NCBI RefSeq assembly: GCF_035046505.1
Contig: NC_089822.1
Span: 2,796,501-2,860,500, forward strand
DNA length: 64,000 nt
Direction of reading: 5' to 3'
Source: Tiliqua scincoides
Taxonomy: Eukaryota; Chordata; Lepidosauria; Squamata; Scincidae
The stretch's first letter is position 1; each line of letters starts with the position of its first letter. Positions 21,328 to 33,203 of this stretch are shown piece by piece. A program made the position numbers and the translations under genes. The notes beneath the pieces are model-generated. The model was not told the origin of the DNA. It saw only the letters and a program-made list of their open reading frames with translations, and searched no databases.

Positions 21328-23440
21328 AAGATTGACAGCAGAAACACAATGTATTGGCATTAACAGGCAAAACAGGCAATCTGAGGGCAAAACAGGCTGT
21401 TTTATTAGGATAAGTAGTCAAGATAAACAGCCATGTGGACATGCACATGAGGGTTTCCCTCAGATTCTTCTGTAGCAGGTGCAGTTCTTTGCCCAAATCT
21501 TTCTGCCTCAACATTGGAGCATTCCCCAGATTGGATGTCCCTTGATTTTTCTTCTGATTCCTGTATTCAGCTCTGGCATCCCATATATGACTATCAGCTT
21601 TTTGAAATCTGACAAAAGAGGCCTAGAACATAAGCAGACCCTGCTGGGGTCTCACCAAACTTCCATCAAGTCTAGCAAGATAGTCATTGACCAGCTTAGT
21701 GTTTGACAAGTGCACTTACTGATTAATAAACTTGGACATGGGAGAAATACATACAAGAATCTTTTGTGTACGTTGCCTGGTTCCTCTGTGCACAAATGGA
21801 CCTCTGGGAAGTGATCCAAGAGGCACTGCAAAGATCTAAACATCTTTCCACAAAGGAATTTGTGCCAGGCCACCCAGTCTATACGCACGAGTGTGTGTAC
21901 AGAGCACAATCTAACAAATTAAGATTTCAGGTTGTTCCACCCATGGGTTTAGGACAGATATCTGCTGGCTGCCATTGATAGTGTACCTTTTACGCAGGCA
22001 GTAGATTAGAATACTCACTGTGTTGTATGGGAGCTACGGGTCTACTTGTTTACTTTTGAATGAGTCAAGGATTTGCCTCGACCATGTCTGGAGACGAGAT
22101 TGCATTTTGAGAGTCTGAGGCTGTTCAAGCACATGTCCGTGGAAGGAAATGTAACAGGGCAGGAGTTGGCCTCCTGGTTTCATTTTCACACATGTGGCCA
22201 GTGGAGTCACAGGCCTGAATCCTGAGAGAATATCTAGCAGTAGCGTAGATGTGATGTTACGTCTGTCGTTAGTATTGATGGATCACTTCTCTTGCAAAAA
22301 TAGCAGCTGAGAGGGCCTCTGATCTGGGTCAGGACTGTGAAACAGGGCTGCAGACCTTTGCCTCCCCTGTCCAAATTGGGCTCTGCCCCAGTAACTGTTA
22401 CTTAACAAGGAGAAATGCCCTTGTGGGTAACAAGGAGAGCCTTTTACCCTTGACAAATAGCAGACCAGGGAGAGTGGGAGGGTGCAAAGATCTGGTTGGA
22501 ACTGGCAGGGCCAAAGCATTACAGCCCCCTGCTGCAGTCACAAACTGGCTGGGGGCAGGAGTTGGATGCTATTAACAAACAAAAAATTAAGCCTGTCTGT
22601 ACTACTGATAATCTTTGGTAACATCTTGTTGGGCTCTGAGTGAGGTCAGAGGGATACTCTCTCTTAGGAGAGCTGCTGTTGGCCCTGAGCAGCTTGGTTT
22701 GGGTCAAAGAAAGATGAGGAAATAAGGGGACTTAACACAAACGTTGTCTTTAATAGCTGGCACAGAACACCCAGTTTATTTGCCGATTCTTGCAGGGTTT
22801 TCCTGCAACAGGTTTCTTCTCTTTCCCCAACGAAGGAAGTGTGTGAACTGCATTTCTGCACCTTGCAGCACTGGAAAAGAACCCAGAGGTCAACAATTGC
22901 TTTGCAGATGGTGACCTGCAAGGAGTCTTGTATCGTCTGCACTCGTACCGAGAGACAAGACTCAAGTCCGGTGTGAAGCTTTCAATGCTGTAGGCATCGT
23001 CATCTCCTGCATTGTGGCTTCTGACCATTTGAATGGTCAGACGGGCACAATAAGCCCAAGGACTGGTTGTCAGGGCCAAACTAGGTACTCCCAAAGGGAA
23101 GTGTCAGTTTAAAAAAAAAAAAAAAAACAGGCTCACAGGAGAGTCAGGGAGGGGGAAAAGAACAGTTATAATGAACTGGCCAGGAGACTGAGCTGCAAAT
23201 TAGAACTGCCTCCCCGGTTCACATCCCATCTCTGCTCTCAACTCTCCAGGTGCCCCTATGAAAGCTGTGCTCCCTCAGCCTCAGTCCTGCCCATCTGCCT
23301 TCCCTACAGCAGCGCTGTAAGGACAACTTCATGATAACACACATGGAGAGCGGTACATGCTCAGAAAGCACTACACACATGCTAGTAACTGTGAACAGAA
23401 ATAACCCCAATCAGAACCAGGGCACAAAGGGAAAGGAAAA
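21328..23440. other. Intergenic, no recognisable gene
   Basis: An AATAAA at about 21725 could belong to a longer AQP3 UTR. A 114-codon - frame at 22750-23094 has no domain I recognise and no convincing splice sites. A poly-A run lies at about 23112-23127. Confidence 0.4.
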
Positions 23441-23455
23441 CCTACTCTTTCCTTG

Positions 23456-23853
23456 CAGGGGAATCACTAGCAGGTGCAGGGGTTGCCAACTACACTGGGC
23501 GACACCATCAGATGGGGTGACACAAAATGCTCTGGGGCCCAGGTCTACCTGCCTAGTAGACATGGCCACCCCATTGAACATTTCCTCTGCATGACAAGGT
23601 CTATCCATCTCTGGAGCCCAGGTCTACTGGGCTTCCCAAGGCAGAGCCCAGGTCTACCCACCAGGAAACCTGGCCTCATGGTTGGCCTGGCCTCCATCTT
23701 TTGCTTTCCATGCGGCCAGGTCTACCCCCAAAAAGGGTGGGAGATGGCTGGCCGGGCAGCTCTGGGTGTACCCAGAGCTCCAGGGGCAGACACAGTCCAA
23801 GGGGGTGACACCATGAGGTACCACACTGGGTGACACCAACCCCAAGTGACACC
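23456..23853. repeat. Unclassified GC-rich element flanked by 12-bp direct repeats
   Basis: ACTCTTTCCTTG occurs at 23444-23455 and again at 23854-23865, just outside this segment. Inside, GGTGACAC or GGCGACACC strings lie near both ends and CCCAGGTCTACC recurs three to four times. It looks like a mobile element, class unknown. Confidence 0.45.
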
Positions 23854-23865
23854 ACTCTTTCCTTG

Positions 23866-24530
23866 TATGCTGTTTTTATTTTGAAAACCACCCCTGAAGC
23901 TGGACTTCATCATTCTGCAAACCCCTGTTTCAGAAGCAATCTCCAACTCACGGAGGTGGTTTTCAGGATCAAAATGGCATGTGGGTAAAGAACCAGGGGC
24001 GGGGGGCAGGAACCACAGGCCATTTGAAGGAGGAAAAATGCACTTCCTAGCCTGATCTGCATTCTTGTCACTTCTTTGCCTCCCTTCATAAACTCCAGGG
24101 GAAACCCAGCTGCAGGTCCAGCCAGGGGCTGTAAGGAACCCTGTTCATAAACCAGTTAAGCCACCAACACCTGTCATTAAGACGTAACAGTCCCCACATG
24201 GCTACATTTGGATTGACCCTGGCACCAGCCCCCAACCCTTTAACAGTCAATTGAGTCCCAGGCAGTCAGACTGGTGTCTGATGAACAGCTTCATCTGCTC
24301 ATGTCTGCAGACCAAGCTGCTCTTCAATATCTAAGAGGAGGCCAGGCTTTTGATTCTACTCAGCTGGGATGAGGAGACAGCTGCCAAGTGATGCTTGAAT
24401 CTCCCACTGATTGGGGCAGAGACAACGCTGATAATGTGCTCACCTCCTGCATGGATGCCTGCTTGTATCCTTTCTTCAAATCACAGAGCAGACAGAAATA
24501 AATGAAGTGTTTTGCCTTCCCCATTGGTCA
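23866..24530. other. Intergenic, nothing recognised
   Basis: I see no gene, RNA or named repeat. Confidence 0.4.
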
Positions 24531-25048
24531 GAACAAAGTTCCAAACAACACAGTCCTGGAACGTGCTGGAATCCCTAGCATGTATGCACTGCTGAAACAG
24601 AGACGCCTGCGTTGGCTCGGTCATGTCGTGAGAATGGACAATGGCCGGATCCCAAAGGATCTCCTCTATGGAGAACTCGTGCAAGGAAAGCGCCCTACAG
24701 GTAGACCACAGCAGCAATACAAGGACATCTGCAAGAGGGATCTGAAGGCCTTAGGGATGGACCTCAACAAGTGGGAAACCCTGGCCTCTGAGCGGTCTGC
24801 TTGGAGGCAGGCTGTGCAGTATGGCCTTTCCCAGTTTGAAGAGACACTTGGCCAACAGTCTGAGGCAAAGAGGCAAAGCAGGAAGGCCCATAGCCAGGGA
24901 GGCAGGCCAGGGACAGACTGCACTTGCTCCCGGTGTGGAAGGGACTGTCACTCCCGAATTGGCCTTTTCAGCCACACTAGACGCTGTTCCAGAACCACCT
25001 TTCAGAGTGCGATACCATAGTCTTTCGAGACTGAAGGTTGCCAACAAC
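24531..25048 (+). mobile_element. Non-LTR LINE, C-terminal coding end and 3' tail
   Basis: From about 24531 the frame reads KVPNNTVLERAGIPSMYALL, then RLRWLGHVVRM, RIPKDLLYGELVQGKRPTGR and, near the end, CSRCGRDCHSRIGLFSHTRR. This is the typical C-terminus of a non-LTR retrotransposon protein with a terminal CCHH-like zinc-binding pattern. The frame stays open to TAG at 25018-25020. The 3' tail is CTTTCGAGACTGAAGGTTGC followed by a short CAA run. It is 5'-truncated; I cannot fix the clade (L2- or RTE-like are options). Confidence 0.85.
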
Positions 25049-25425
25049 AACAATTGGTCTGAACTGGAAACTGGTCCAAGAGCAGTTCCCTTAGGAGGAG
25101 AGACTACTAGGAATGTCTTGTGCTTTTGGAATACCTGGTTGTTTGCAGATATGTGCATGGAACAGCAAGGAGCAGGCAATTGCTCGGATAGGGATGACGT
25201 CTCAACTGCACACCTGTTTTCCCAAAGTAGGAACATGCTTTTATGGCACCCCAAGGCTCCTTCTTGCTTCCACCAGTTGCAGAATTTTGCTGTATTTCTT
25301 GTTTGTTGGTTGCCTAAAAACTGCCAAGCTCTTTTGGTGATCCTCCACCCAAAGAGGCTAGTAGCCACCAACCACAGTTGCCTGGCAAGTATCTTTTACT
25401 GTGATGCTTGGCATGTTTGTTTTAC
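25049..25425. other. Intergenic, nothing recognised
   Basis: No gene or repeat is identified. A 202-codon + frame at 24821-25429 runs out of the LINE in another reading frame and has no domain. Confidence 0.4.
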
Positions 25426-25427
25426 AT

Positions 25428-25751
25428 AAGAACATAAGAAGAGTCCCACTGGATCAGGCCATAGGCCCATCTAGTCCAGCTTCCTGTATCTCACAGCGGC
25501 CCACCAAATGCCCCAGGGAGCACACCAGATCACAAGAGACCTGCAAGGCCTCCTGGGAATTGTAGTTTAAGAACATAAGAACAGCCCCACTGGATCAGGC
25601 CATAGGCCCACCTAGTCCAGCTTCCTGTATCTCACAGCGGCCCACCAAATGCCCCAGGGAGCACACCAGATAACAAGAGACCTCATCCTGGTGCCCTCCC
25701 TTGCATCTGGCATTCTGACATAGCCCATTTCTAAAATCAGGAGGTTGCACA
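25428..25751 (-). mobile_element. CR1 3' end with two tandem units, minus strand
   Basis: Two near-identical 3'-terminal CR1 units lie 141 bp apart (AAGAACATAAGAA at about 25428 and 25569). They are joined by CTGGGAATTGTAGTTT, the same junction as at 1.8 and 4.5 kb. Beyond the second unit only about 60 bp of 3' UTR is present, to about 25751. Confidence 0.88.
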
Positions 25752-26590
25752 AAGAATGTGGTACTAATGCATCATGTGAGCATCACCCAGGTCAGTCCCA
25801 CTTGAATGAGAAATATGACAAGAGGCCTCACAGAAGGCCAAAACTGTAGTTCGTCAAGCAATCACCCTCCCCAACTTGGCTGGCTTAAGAGAAGCCAGGC
25901 CTTTCTTTCGGGAATCTTCTTTTGAGAAGCAGCCACATCTTGCTTGCAGAGCAAACATCAGCCTGTGAATGAAGGCCAGAGCCTTGGAGCTTCCTGACTT
26001 GAGGTAAACAAAGGTGTTAGTAACACAAAAGAAGGGGTCCCAACCTTGGCTTCTATCACCAGTTCCATGGCCACATCTAATCAAGAGCCTAAGAAGGGCC
26101 CTGGTCTTCAGAGCAGGTCAAGAGTTCATTGCTGCACCCTTTGCAGGGTATAAACAAAAGAGGCAACCCCCCCCCCCAAGCTGTGGGTGAGTGAGGAACA
26201 GATATCGAGGCCCAAAGAAATGTCCTGGATATGTTCCTGCCTTAATGGCCACTAGGCTTCCTTATGAGAATTGAGGACTGGAAAAGCTGAAACCACAGAC
26301 CCCTCGTGTCTGCTGTTTGTCCATGCTTGCGAACTGCTCAGTGGCCTGTTGGTTTTGCACCTCTGCTCTACCTGCCACCCAATAATCCTGCCAGCTGGCG
26401 CCCAAGACTGCTCTCTTCCTCTCCTAGCTTTCTCCCCCTTCCCCACATCCTCCCCTGAGTGCTATTGCATGCTGCAGCTCCAGTGCCCACTGAGCCACTT
26501 TTTAGTGTTCTACCACTTTTCCTGGAGGAAACTTTAAATGGTTTCTTATTCTATCTGAACCAGCACTGGGAAACAAGTTACCTTCATTAC
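25752..26590. other. Intergenic, nothing recognised
   Basis: I see only a short poly-C run near 26168-26178. No gene or named repeat. Confidence 0.4.
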
Positions 26591-26591
26591 T

Positions 26592-27427
26592 TGATGCGTG
26601 GGAGGTTGTCCATGACTTTGTGTACCTTGGTTCAACGATCTCCGACACTCTTTCTCTCGATACCGAGCTAAACAAGCGCATCAGTAAAGCAGCTACCACG
26701 TTTTCCAGACTCACAAAGAGAGTCTGGTCCAACAAGAAGCTGACGGAACATACCAAGATCCAGGCCTACAGAGCTTGCGTCCTGAGTACACTTCTGTACT
26801 GCAGCGAGTCATGAACTCTCCACTCACAACAGGAGAGGAAACTGAACGCATTCCACATGCGCTGCCTCCGACGCATCCTCAGCATCACCTGGCAGGACAA
26901 AGTTCCAAACAACACAGTCCTGGAACGTGCTGGAATCCCTAGCATGTGCGCACTGCTGAAACAGAGACACCTGCGTTGTGAGAATGTTGTGAGAATGGAT
27001 GATGATGTGAGAATGGATGATGGGCGGATCCCAAAGGATCTCCTCTATGGAGAACTCGTGCAAGGAAAGCGCCCTACAAGTAGACAACAGCTGCGATACA
27101 AGGACATCTGCAAGAGGGATCTGAAGGCCTTAGGAGTGGACCTCAACAAGTGGGAAACCCTGGCCTCTGAGCGGCCCGCTTGGAGGCAGGCTGTGCAGCA
27201 TGGCCTTTCCCAGTTTGAAGAGACTCTTGGCCAACAGTCTGAGGCAAAGAGGCAAAGAAGGAAGGCCCATAGCCAGGGAGACAGACCAGGGACAGACTGC
27301 ACTTGTTCCCAGTGTGGAAGGGATTTTTCACTCCTGAATCGGCCTTTTCAGCCACACTAGACGCTGTTCCAGAACCACCATTCAGAGCGCGATACCAGAG
27401 TCTTTCGAGACTGAAGGTTGCCAACTA
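26592..27427 (+). mobile_element. Non-LTR LINE, longer copy of the 24.5-kb family
   Basis: It begins in the region encoding VHDFVYLGSTISDTLSLDTE, then KRVWSNKKLTEHTKIQAYRA and LLYCSES, the post-RT part of a non-LTR ORF. A stop follows CSES where related proteins have W. Coding similarity continues (LNAFHMRCLRRILSITWQDK, KRDLKALGVDLNKWETLASE) to a stop near 27358. The tail is CTTTCGAGACTGAAGGTTGC at about 27401-27420. A short direct repeat of GTGAGAATGGATGAT near 26990-27020 expands the frame locally. Confidence 0.87.
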
Positions 27428-27612
27428 CAGGGAGGGGCAGTGCAAACAACTGTCGAAAAAAGGCCGTGGTTTCTCATCATTAAATGTTCAACATCATTCT
27501 GGATTGTGTTTCTCTCTCAGGGGCTTTGCAAGACAGGACAGGCTTGCTCAAAGCGGTCTTCCAAAAATTAGACCGTGTTTGAGATTTGATCTCATACAGC
27601 CTCTCTCTCTTT

Positions 27613-27648
<36 letters not shown>
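27613..27648. repeat. (CA)n microsatellite
   Basis: A pure CA dinucleotide run of about 17 units. Confidence 0.95.
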
Positions 27649-27833
27649 CCTTCTGTATGCCTTAGCAACTGCAGCAGTTTTAGAAGAGTGGAGGGCTGGT
27701 GGAAGAGTGGGTGTGTGGGTTTCGGCCCAGAGCATTCTGTGCACCTGAAAATGCAGGTGTGGCGGCTGCTGAGATCCCAAAGGCTGTTTGTAATTTGGAT
27801 TGTAGAAACTCTCCATGTTACTGGGGTGTGGAG

Positions 27834-27956
27834 TAGTGGCATAGCTAGAGGGGGGTGCAAAGCACTAAGTTTTGCAGGGAGCCTCACCGCAGCGTGCAAG
27901 CGGACCCTCCCCCTCCTCTTCGGAGCCATTCGGGCGGTGGGAGCAAAACGGAGACT
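27834..27956. mobile_element. Palindromic hAT-type MITE, family A, left arm
   Basis: AGTGGCATAGCTAGAGGGGG, then GCACTAAGTTTTGCAGGGAG and GGTGGGAGCAAAACGGAG, match the left half of the family. The right arm is missing. Confidence 0.8.
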
Positions 27957-29775
27957 GTGCCTTTAAATACAGCCCTTTCAGTCCTTGGACTGGGGAAACC
28001 TTGCAGCAGGCCTGTGTTAGGAGCCCTGCTGGGGCGCCCTATAAACCTTGGTCACCTCAGATTTATTGACACAGTTCTGTGCTGCTTGCATGCAATTGTC
28101 AAGGTTCAATAGACAGCACTTTTGTGAGGTATGGATCCTTGGCTGCGCTAGATACAGCTATAGGGAGAATGTTTCATAGAAAAAGCAGCTGGTAGGAAAA
28201 CAGGTTAAGCACCCCTTTTCCTCTGGCAGTCTTTTGAAAAAGCAAATCAATTCCTCCTGAAGGTGCTCTGCAAGGGAGAGGGAGCATGATATGTCCTTCA
28301 ACCCTGTTTGTGAAGTCCAGAGCCCTTGACAGCCTCAGAAGCTCTTTCACTATGCTGAAAAGTACATTCCTCCTAGGGTTAATGTGTTTCACTGGTTAAG
28401 AAATATGTAAGAATCTGGATAATGCACCGTTGAAAGCAACAACTTGCACACAGAAAACTAGCTTGCCACAGAAGACAATTTTTCCCAATCATGATAATTT
28501 TCTGTGTGATGGGAACTTTTTGTATGGAGGAACATTCCGTTGGGCGGGTTCAAGTGGTGCAGCCCTGACTCTTGCTTGCAATTTCAGTGAGAACCAGACC
28601 CGCCTGCACTTTGCATGTCTGTCTCCGTCCTTACCATGAGCTTTGATGATTCAGTAGAAACTAATAAAAACAATAATTATAGATGCAGATCTGGGCCAAG
28701 GCTGCGAGGAAAAACCCAGGCTTGTAAAGTACACACGACAAAGAAACCGGAGCCATGTCAGTAGCAGGCATGTGGCAGCAGGGAGAGTGCAAGGAGGAAG
28801 TGACTCATCATCCCAACATATTTTGCTACCTATAACCACAGGTACCTTTGGAGATCCCCAGTGGACAAGCCAGTCAAAAGGGACAATTTGATCCCCAGGG
28901 AAAATGGAGCAGAGCCAGCAGGAAATTAAATGCAACCCATGGTGAACTGTACTCATCTCTGAAACGGAGGATGTCTGAGAAGGAGGGAGGGCCTGGCCTG
29001 GGAGCAGTTGGCAGATTCATGTTGCTGCTTCAGAACAACAAGTGGGAGGTGACACAATGCACCAGTTGCGAAGAAAATGTAGAGCTGTGGTTCTCAGACT
29101 GTTCTGTCTCTGGGATCATTTATGCTTCTGCAAAGAATCCCAGGGAAGCCCTGCTGGCACGCGCATGGAGTCTGGGGGAGCCCCTCTGGCGTGTGGGTGG
29201 AGACTCGGGAATCCCAGAGTACTGGCCCAACGCCGAATACCAGCAAAGAGCCACAACAGGAGAGGAGTGATGAAGGAGAACCACAAACAGGGGAGATGGG
29301 TGGAATGGATTTGCAAACCAGGCAGGGGGCAGAAGGCAACCACTTATGGTGTGCTTGTGGAGCCTCTTTTCCCGAATGGGAAAACAGGAAAGGGGGAAGG
29401 AGGGGCGCATGCACACTAACCACTAGGTACTACTCCCACATGGCAGCGATGAATTGTTTAGTTAGGGAAAGAGGATTCTGGGCCTGATCCACTTTCACAG
29501 GGTGACGCAGACTTGCACAAGTAATATAACTGGCACAAGTTGGAGTTGACCCGTCATGGCTGCTGAGGTTTACCAAGGTGACCAGTGTCCCCTTGTCCCA
29601 ACGCGACCTCCAGCAACCAAAAATCCCCTGCAGGATGTAACAGAAGCCATGTGTTATATTGCAGCACAGGGGTTCTGGTAGGGCTGCCCAAGTATGTGGA
29701 CAGGGACCTATTTCCTTACATTTATGTACTGCACCTAGTACAGCACTTCTCTTGTGCTTTTAAAAATATGAAATG
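27957..29775. other. Intergenic, mostly unclassified
   Basis: I recognise no gene. 29500-29680 is a diverged copy of the unclassified repeat at 15.43 kb. Open frames up to 140 codons near 28850-29490 overlap one another on both strands and show no domain. Confidence 0.4.
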
Positions 29776-29945
29776 GTCAGACCATTAGAAGTGCCTGGAA
29801 TGTGGATGAGTCCATCTGGCCCAGTGTCCTGTCTCCCATACAGGACACAAGCAGAACACAAAGGGAACAGCTCCTCTCCAGTATTCCCAGGTTTCCTGTC
29901 TCTGAGCACAGAGGATTCAGTTTCCATATATACCTCAGGATTACA
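29776..29945 (-). mobile_element. Old CR1 3' tail, minus strand
   Basis: CATTAGAAGTGCCTGGAATG, CATCTGGCCCAGTGTCCTGT and CTGTCTCTGAGCACAGAGG are diverged versions of the CR1 tail; the copy at 41.74 kb has the same blocks. Confidence 0.55.
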
Positions 29946-29968
29946 GCCATTGATAGACCTCTCTAATC

Positions 29969-29969
29969 C

Positions 29970-30066
<97 letters not shown>
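29969..30066. repeat. (TATC)n microsatellite
   Basis: About 24 uninterrupted TATC units. The length suggests recent growth and likely polymorphism. Confidence 0.97.
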
Positions 30067-32110
30067 AAGTCCTCAGAGTGGGGCAAACAACAAATAACAA
30101 AATAATTTTCAAAACCCAGGACACATTGTCTCTTTAAGCCTCTGGTCAACATAAAAAGCCAGAACTGATGCAATTTCAGATTTTCCGCCTCTCAGGCCTC
30201 CACCTTTCATCCTTTTCCCATCAGGAGCGAGCCCCTTCCTGTCAACCTTGATAACCTTTCCCCTCTCTTGCCACATTCTTTCTGGAAAGATCTGTGTGAC
30301 TCACACCATGCCCCTTCCAGGACATCAAGAACTGTGCAATCTCTTTGCTAATTCTAGGTTTGTTCTATGACTGTGACACCTACAACCTTTTTATGTGACT
30401 GTAAATGGAGCCAAAGGGAAGTGGGGAATTCAGCAAAAGTTTTAAAGTCTGATGTTATTTCAGCACGGAAACCACTTTCATCAGAGAAGGTCCTGCAGTA
30501 CCAGGAGGCTCTGGCTGCAGATAATGGGATAATTTTTTTAGAATTTGTTTTGGTTGGTTGTCATAGTGATGTAATTATTGGGGAGTGGGCTGCCCCACGT
30601 ACCACACTGGAGCATCATGTGAGGGGGTGCCAAGATGGCAGCTGCCGCCTTTTACTGTTTTCAGAAGAGCTACTCAGCCCAGCTCAGAGCAGTCTCCGCT
30701 TCTTTGTATACCTCCTTCTGGTCAGAAGGGGGGCAGAAGGGGAAGCATAAAGAAGCAGCTGCTGAGCTGGGCCAAGTGGCTTCTTCATGTTCTTCTCTTC
30801 TTTGATCACAGCACCGGTGGCTTCGCAATGTGGGCAACATCCCCTTTCTTCACCTTTGGAGGCTCTGAGTACGTAGCAGCTTCCTGGCCAACTCTCAGCT
30901 TCCATTGACCCACTGCAGACCTCCGAGCACAGCACTGTGCTCAGAGTCTGCAGTGGCTCAGCAGAAGCCAAAAGTTGAGCGGGAAGCAGCTGGAGAAGGA
31001 ATGGGGGGGTGGGGGGTGGCAGCCACTTCACAAAGCCACCACCACTTCCTTCAAACACGGGTGTCACAGGCTGCACAACGTCACGACATCACCTCCCCAA
31101 GCAGCACTGTCCCTTGCTATGCTACTGGATTGCTGTGCTGGTGCTGGGGAGGGAGATCAGGGTCTCACTTTTTGGGAATGGGGAGTTTACATATCTGCCC
31201 TCTGATGAAGCTGGTGACATGGTCTGAAATAGCCAAAAGTTTGATGGAGCGAGTGGGTTTTGTGGATGATTTGAAGGGAAGTAGCAGAGGTCACACCATA
31301 GAGCTTGTGTGGATATAAGGAGCCATGGAACAATATGATGATCAATGTGCAGCAATACCCATGACTTTGCCAACTTGGGGAGCAAGAGCAGTGATGTGTT
31401 GCTTCAAAGGAATTCTCGATTTTTCTGGTTTTGTCCAGCCTGAGACAATTGCCTCATTAGCTCCCTTCAGTGGGCACTGCAGGCTGAGCTGTCAAAGAAC
31501 AAAGCCTACAAAGGAAGCCACCCAGTCAGCAACTGTTTAGCTCTGATGTGCGGAGGCAGTCCCCGTCCCTGCAAGGCAGGATGTAAGATTACAGGAGCGG
31601 GGCAGGAGCCCTGAAAGTTGTCAGAGAAGAAAAAGGAAGCCGACGGAAGATGAGAAAAGGGGCAAGAGAAGGAAAGCAAAAGGGGACCAGCTGGTTTGAT
31701 CCAGTTTCATACATGCTCATAAATGACTCCTCCAGGCATGATTCATCTTGGCTCAGCCTTACAGAAGAGCTGGGCCAGTTGGATCCTGCAGAGACAGTGA
31801 CAAAATATCTCTAGGGTTTGGGGAAGGGAGGAGTCCAGTGGCTCTGAGGGAGGGCCACACACCCACAGTGGGGAGGGAGGGCACCTGTGGCTGGCCTCCT
31901 GCCTCCAAACCCAGGTGAATATTGGTGGTGGTGGGTGTTTCTGGCTCTGCAGGGATGTCTGAGTGGACCAGGTGATAGTTCAGGACATGCATCTTCTTGT
32001 GTGAGTTCCCAGGTGGGGCTTTAAGATTCCTTTACATATCCTGCAGATGCACAATGAACCCTTGAAGTTCTCCATGATATTCAGCCACTCCTGTTGAGGC
32101 AAGTGACCTT
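30067..32110. other. Intergenic, nothing recognised
   Basis: No gene, RNA or named repeat. The 137-codon + frame at 30905-31318 and the 130-codon - frame at 30684-31076 overlap and resemble nothing I know. Confidence 0.4.
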
Positions 32111-32186
32111 TGACCCTAGACTGTAAAGCCACTGGATAGCTCAGTATAAGCATAGCATAGCATAGTATATAAGCATACGATGGTAG

Positions 32187-33187
32187 CAGAAAAAGCTGCT
32201 TGAGGTTAAGAAAGAATCATTTTGCAAGTCTGATTGTTAGTTTTACAGAAGTTTTATAGAAGCTGCATAGGCCTCAGAGTCTGGAATGTAACTTAGATAA
32301 GCAAGTACCAGTTTAGGGCAGAGAAGGGCCTCACGACCTTGGCAGAAAATACACGCCTTGGCACTCACTTGGCATCCACTCACTGATTTAGAGCAAAAAG
32401 CACATATATGCAATATAGGGACAAAGTAACCTGTAACTTTGTCATCATGCGCATTCATCATGTAACCCACATAAGGGGACATAATAATTATAGAAGAAGG
32501 CCATAGGGAACCAAAAGTTGCTTGATTTTAGAAAAGTCTTAAGTTTAGAAGTTTAAAAACCTTTGCTTTGCAGAAGTTGGCAGAGGGCCCCACAGTGCTT
32601 TACTAACACCTAGGAAAGGAGAAGATAAGACAGGGTGCTCAAACAAGGCCACCCTAATGAGGGATGAGTACAGGTCTGAAGTTCTGCAAGATGAAGTCTT
32701 CACACCTGCTCTTTTAATGAAGTTGGTAAGAAGACCTGTCAGAGTAATTTTAATTGGATTGATGGATGTGAATAAGATCCAACACTGGATAGATGGTACT
32801 ATAGCAAACCCTATTGGTTTTTGAGAACTTTTGGGAATTGTGTAATTTTGGCTAAGTTTTAAGGTGAAACCCCACCTATATGTAAATCAGAGCCAATCAA
32901 TTGTTTTGCCCACTTATTGCCCACCTATTTTCCATCTTTTATGTAAATGGTATCTTATCTGTATCCTATTAGGAGTTAGCCCCATTTCTGATGTCAAATT
33001 TCAGCCAACGGGAAGTCTAGATTTTGGGGCAAAGAACCCAAAAATTGTATAAAAAGTTGGAATCCATATTGGGAAGGGCTCTTGTGCTTTGAGACATTAG
33101 TCCCATGAGATGCCCAGTAAAATAAAAGCTTGTGAACCTTCACTCCTGACTACTGAGTTATTCTTGAGTTGCGTTTCAACCTTGCAA
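32187..33187 (+). mobile_element. Possible old solo LTR of a retrovirus-like element
   Basis: The AT-rich stretch ends in an arrangement like an LTR 3' half: a TATA-like TGTATAAAAAG near 33047, a downstream AATAAA near 33120, then CTGACTACTGAGTTATTCTTG and an end at GCAACA. I see no internal gag, pol or env region beside it and no clear target duplication. The left boundary is a guess. The family is uncertain (gamma-type by the shape of the promoter region), and it would be old. Confidence 0.35.
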
Positions 33188-33203
33188 CACTGTCACTGCT
33201 GCA

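Noticed and set aside
22750-23094. A possible exon of another gene (114-codon - frame)
   Set aside because: The peptide looks moderately protein-like, but I could not find matching splice sites or a family.
24821-25429. A 202-codon + frame and the 206-codon - frame opposite it
   Set aside because: Both are shadow frames across the LINE end and its flank.
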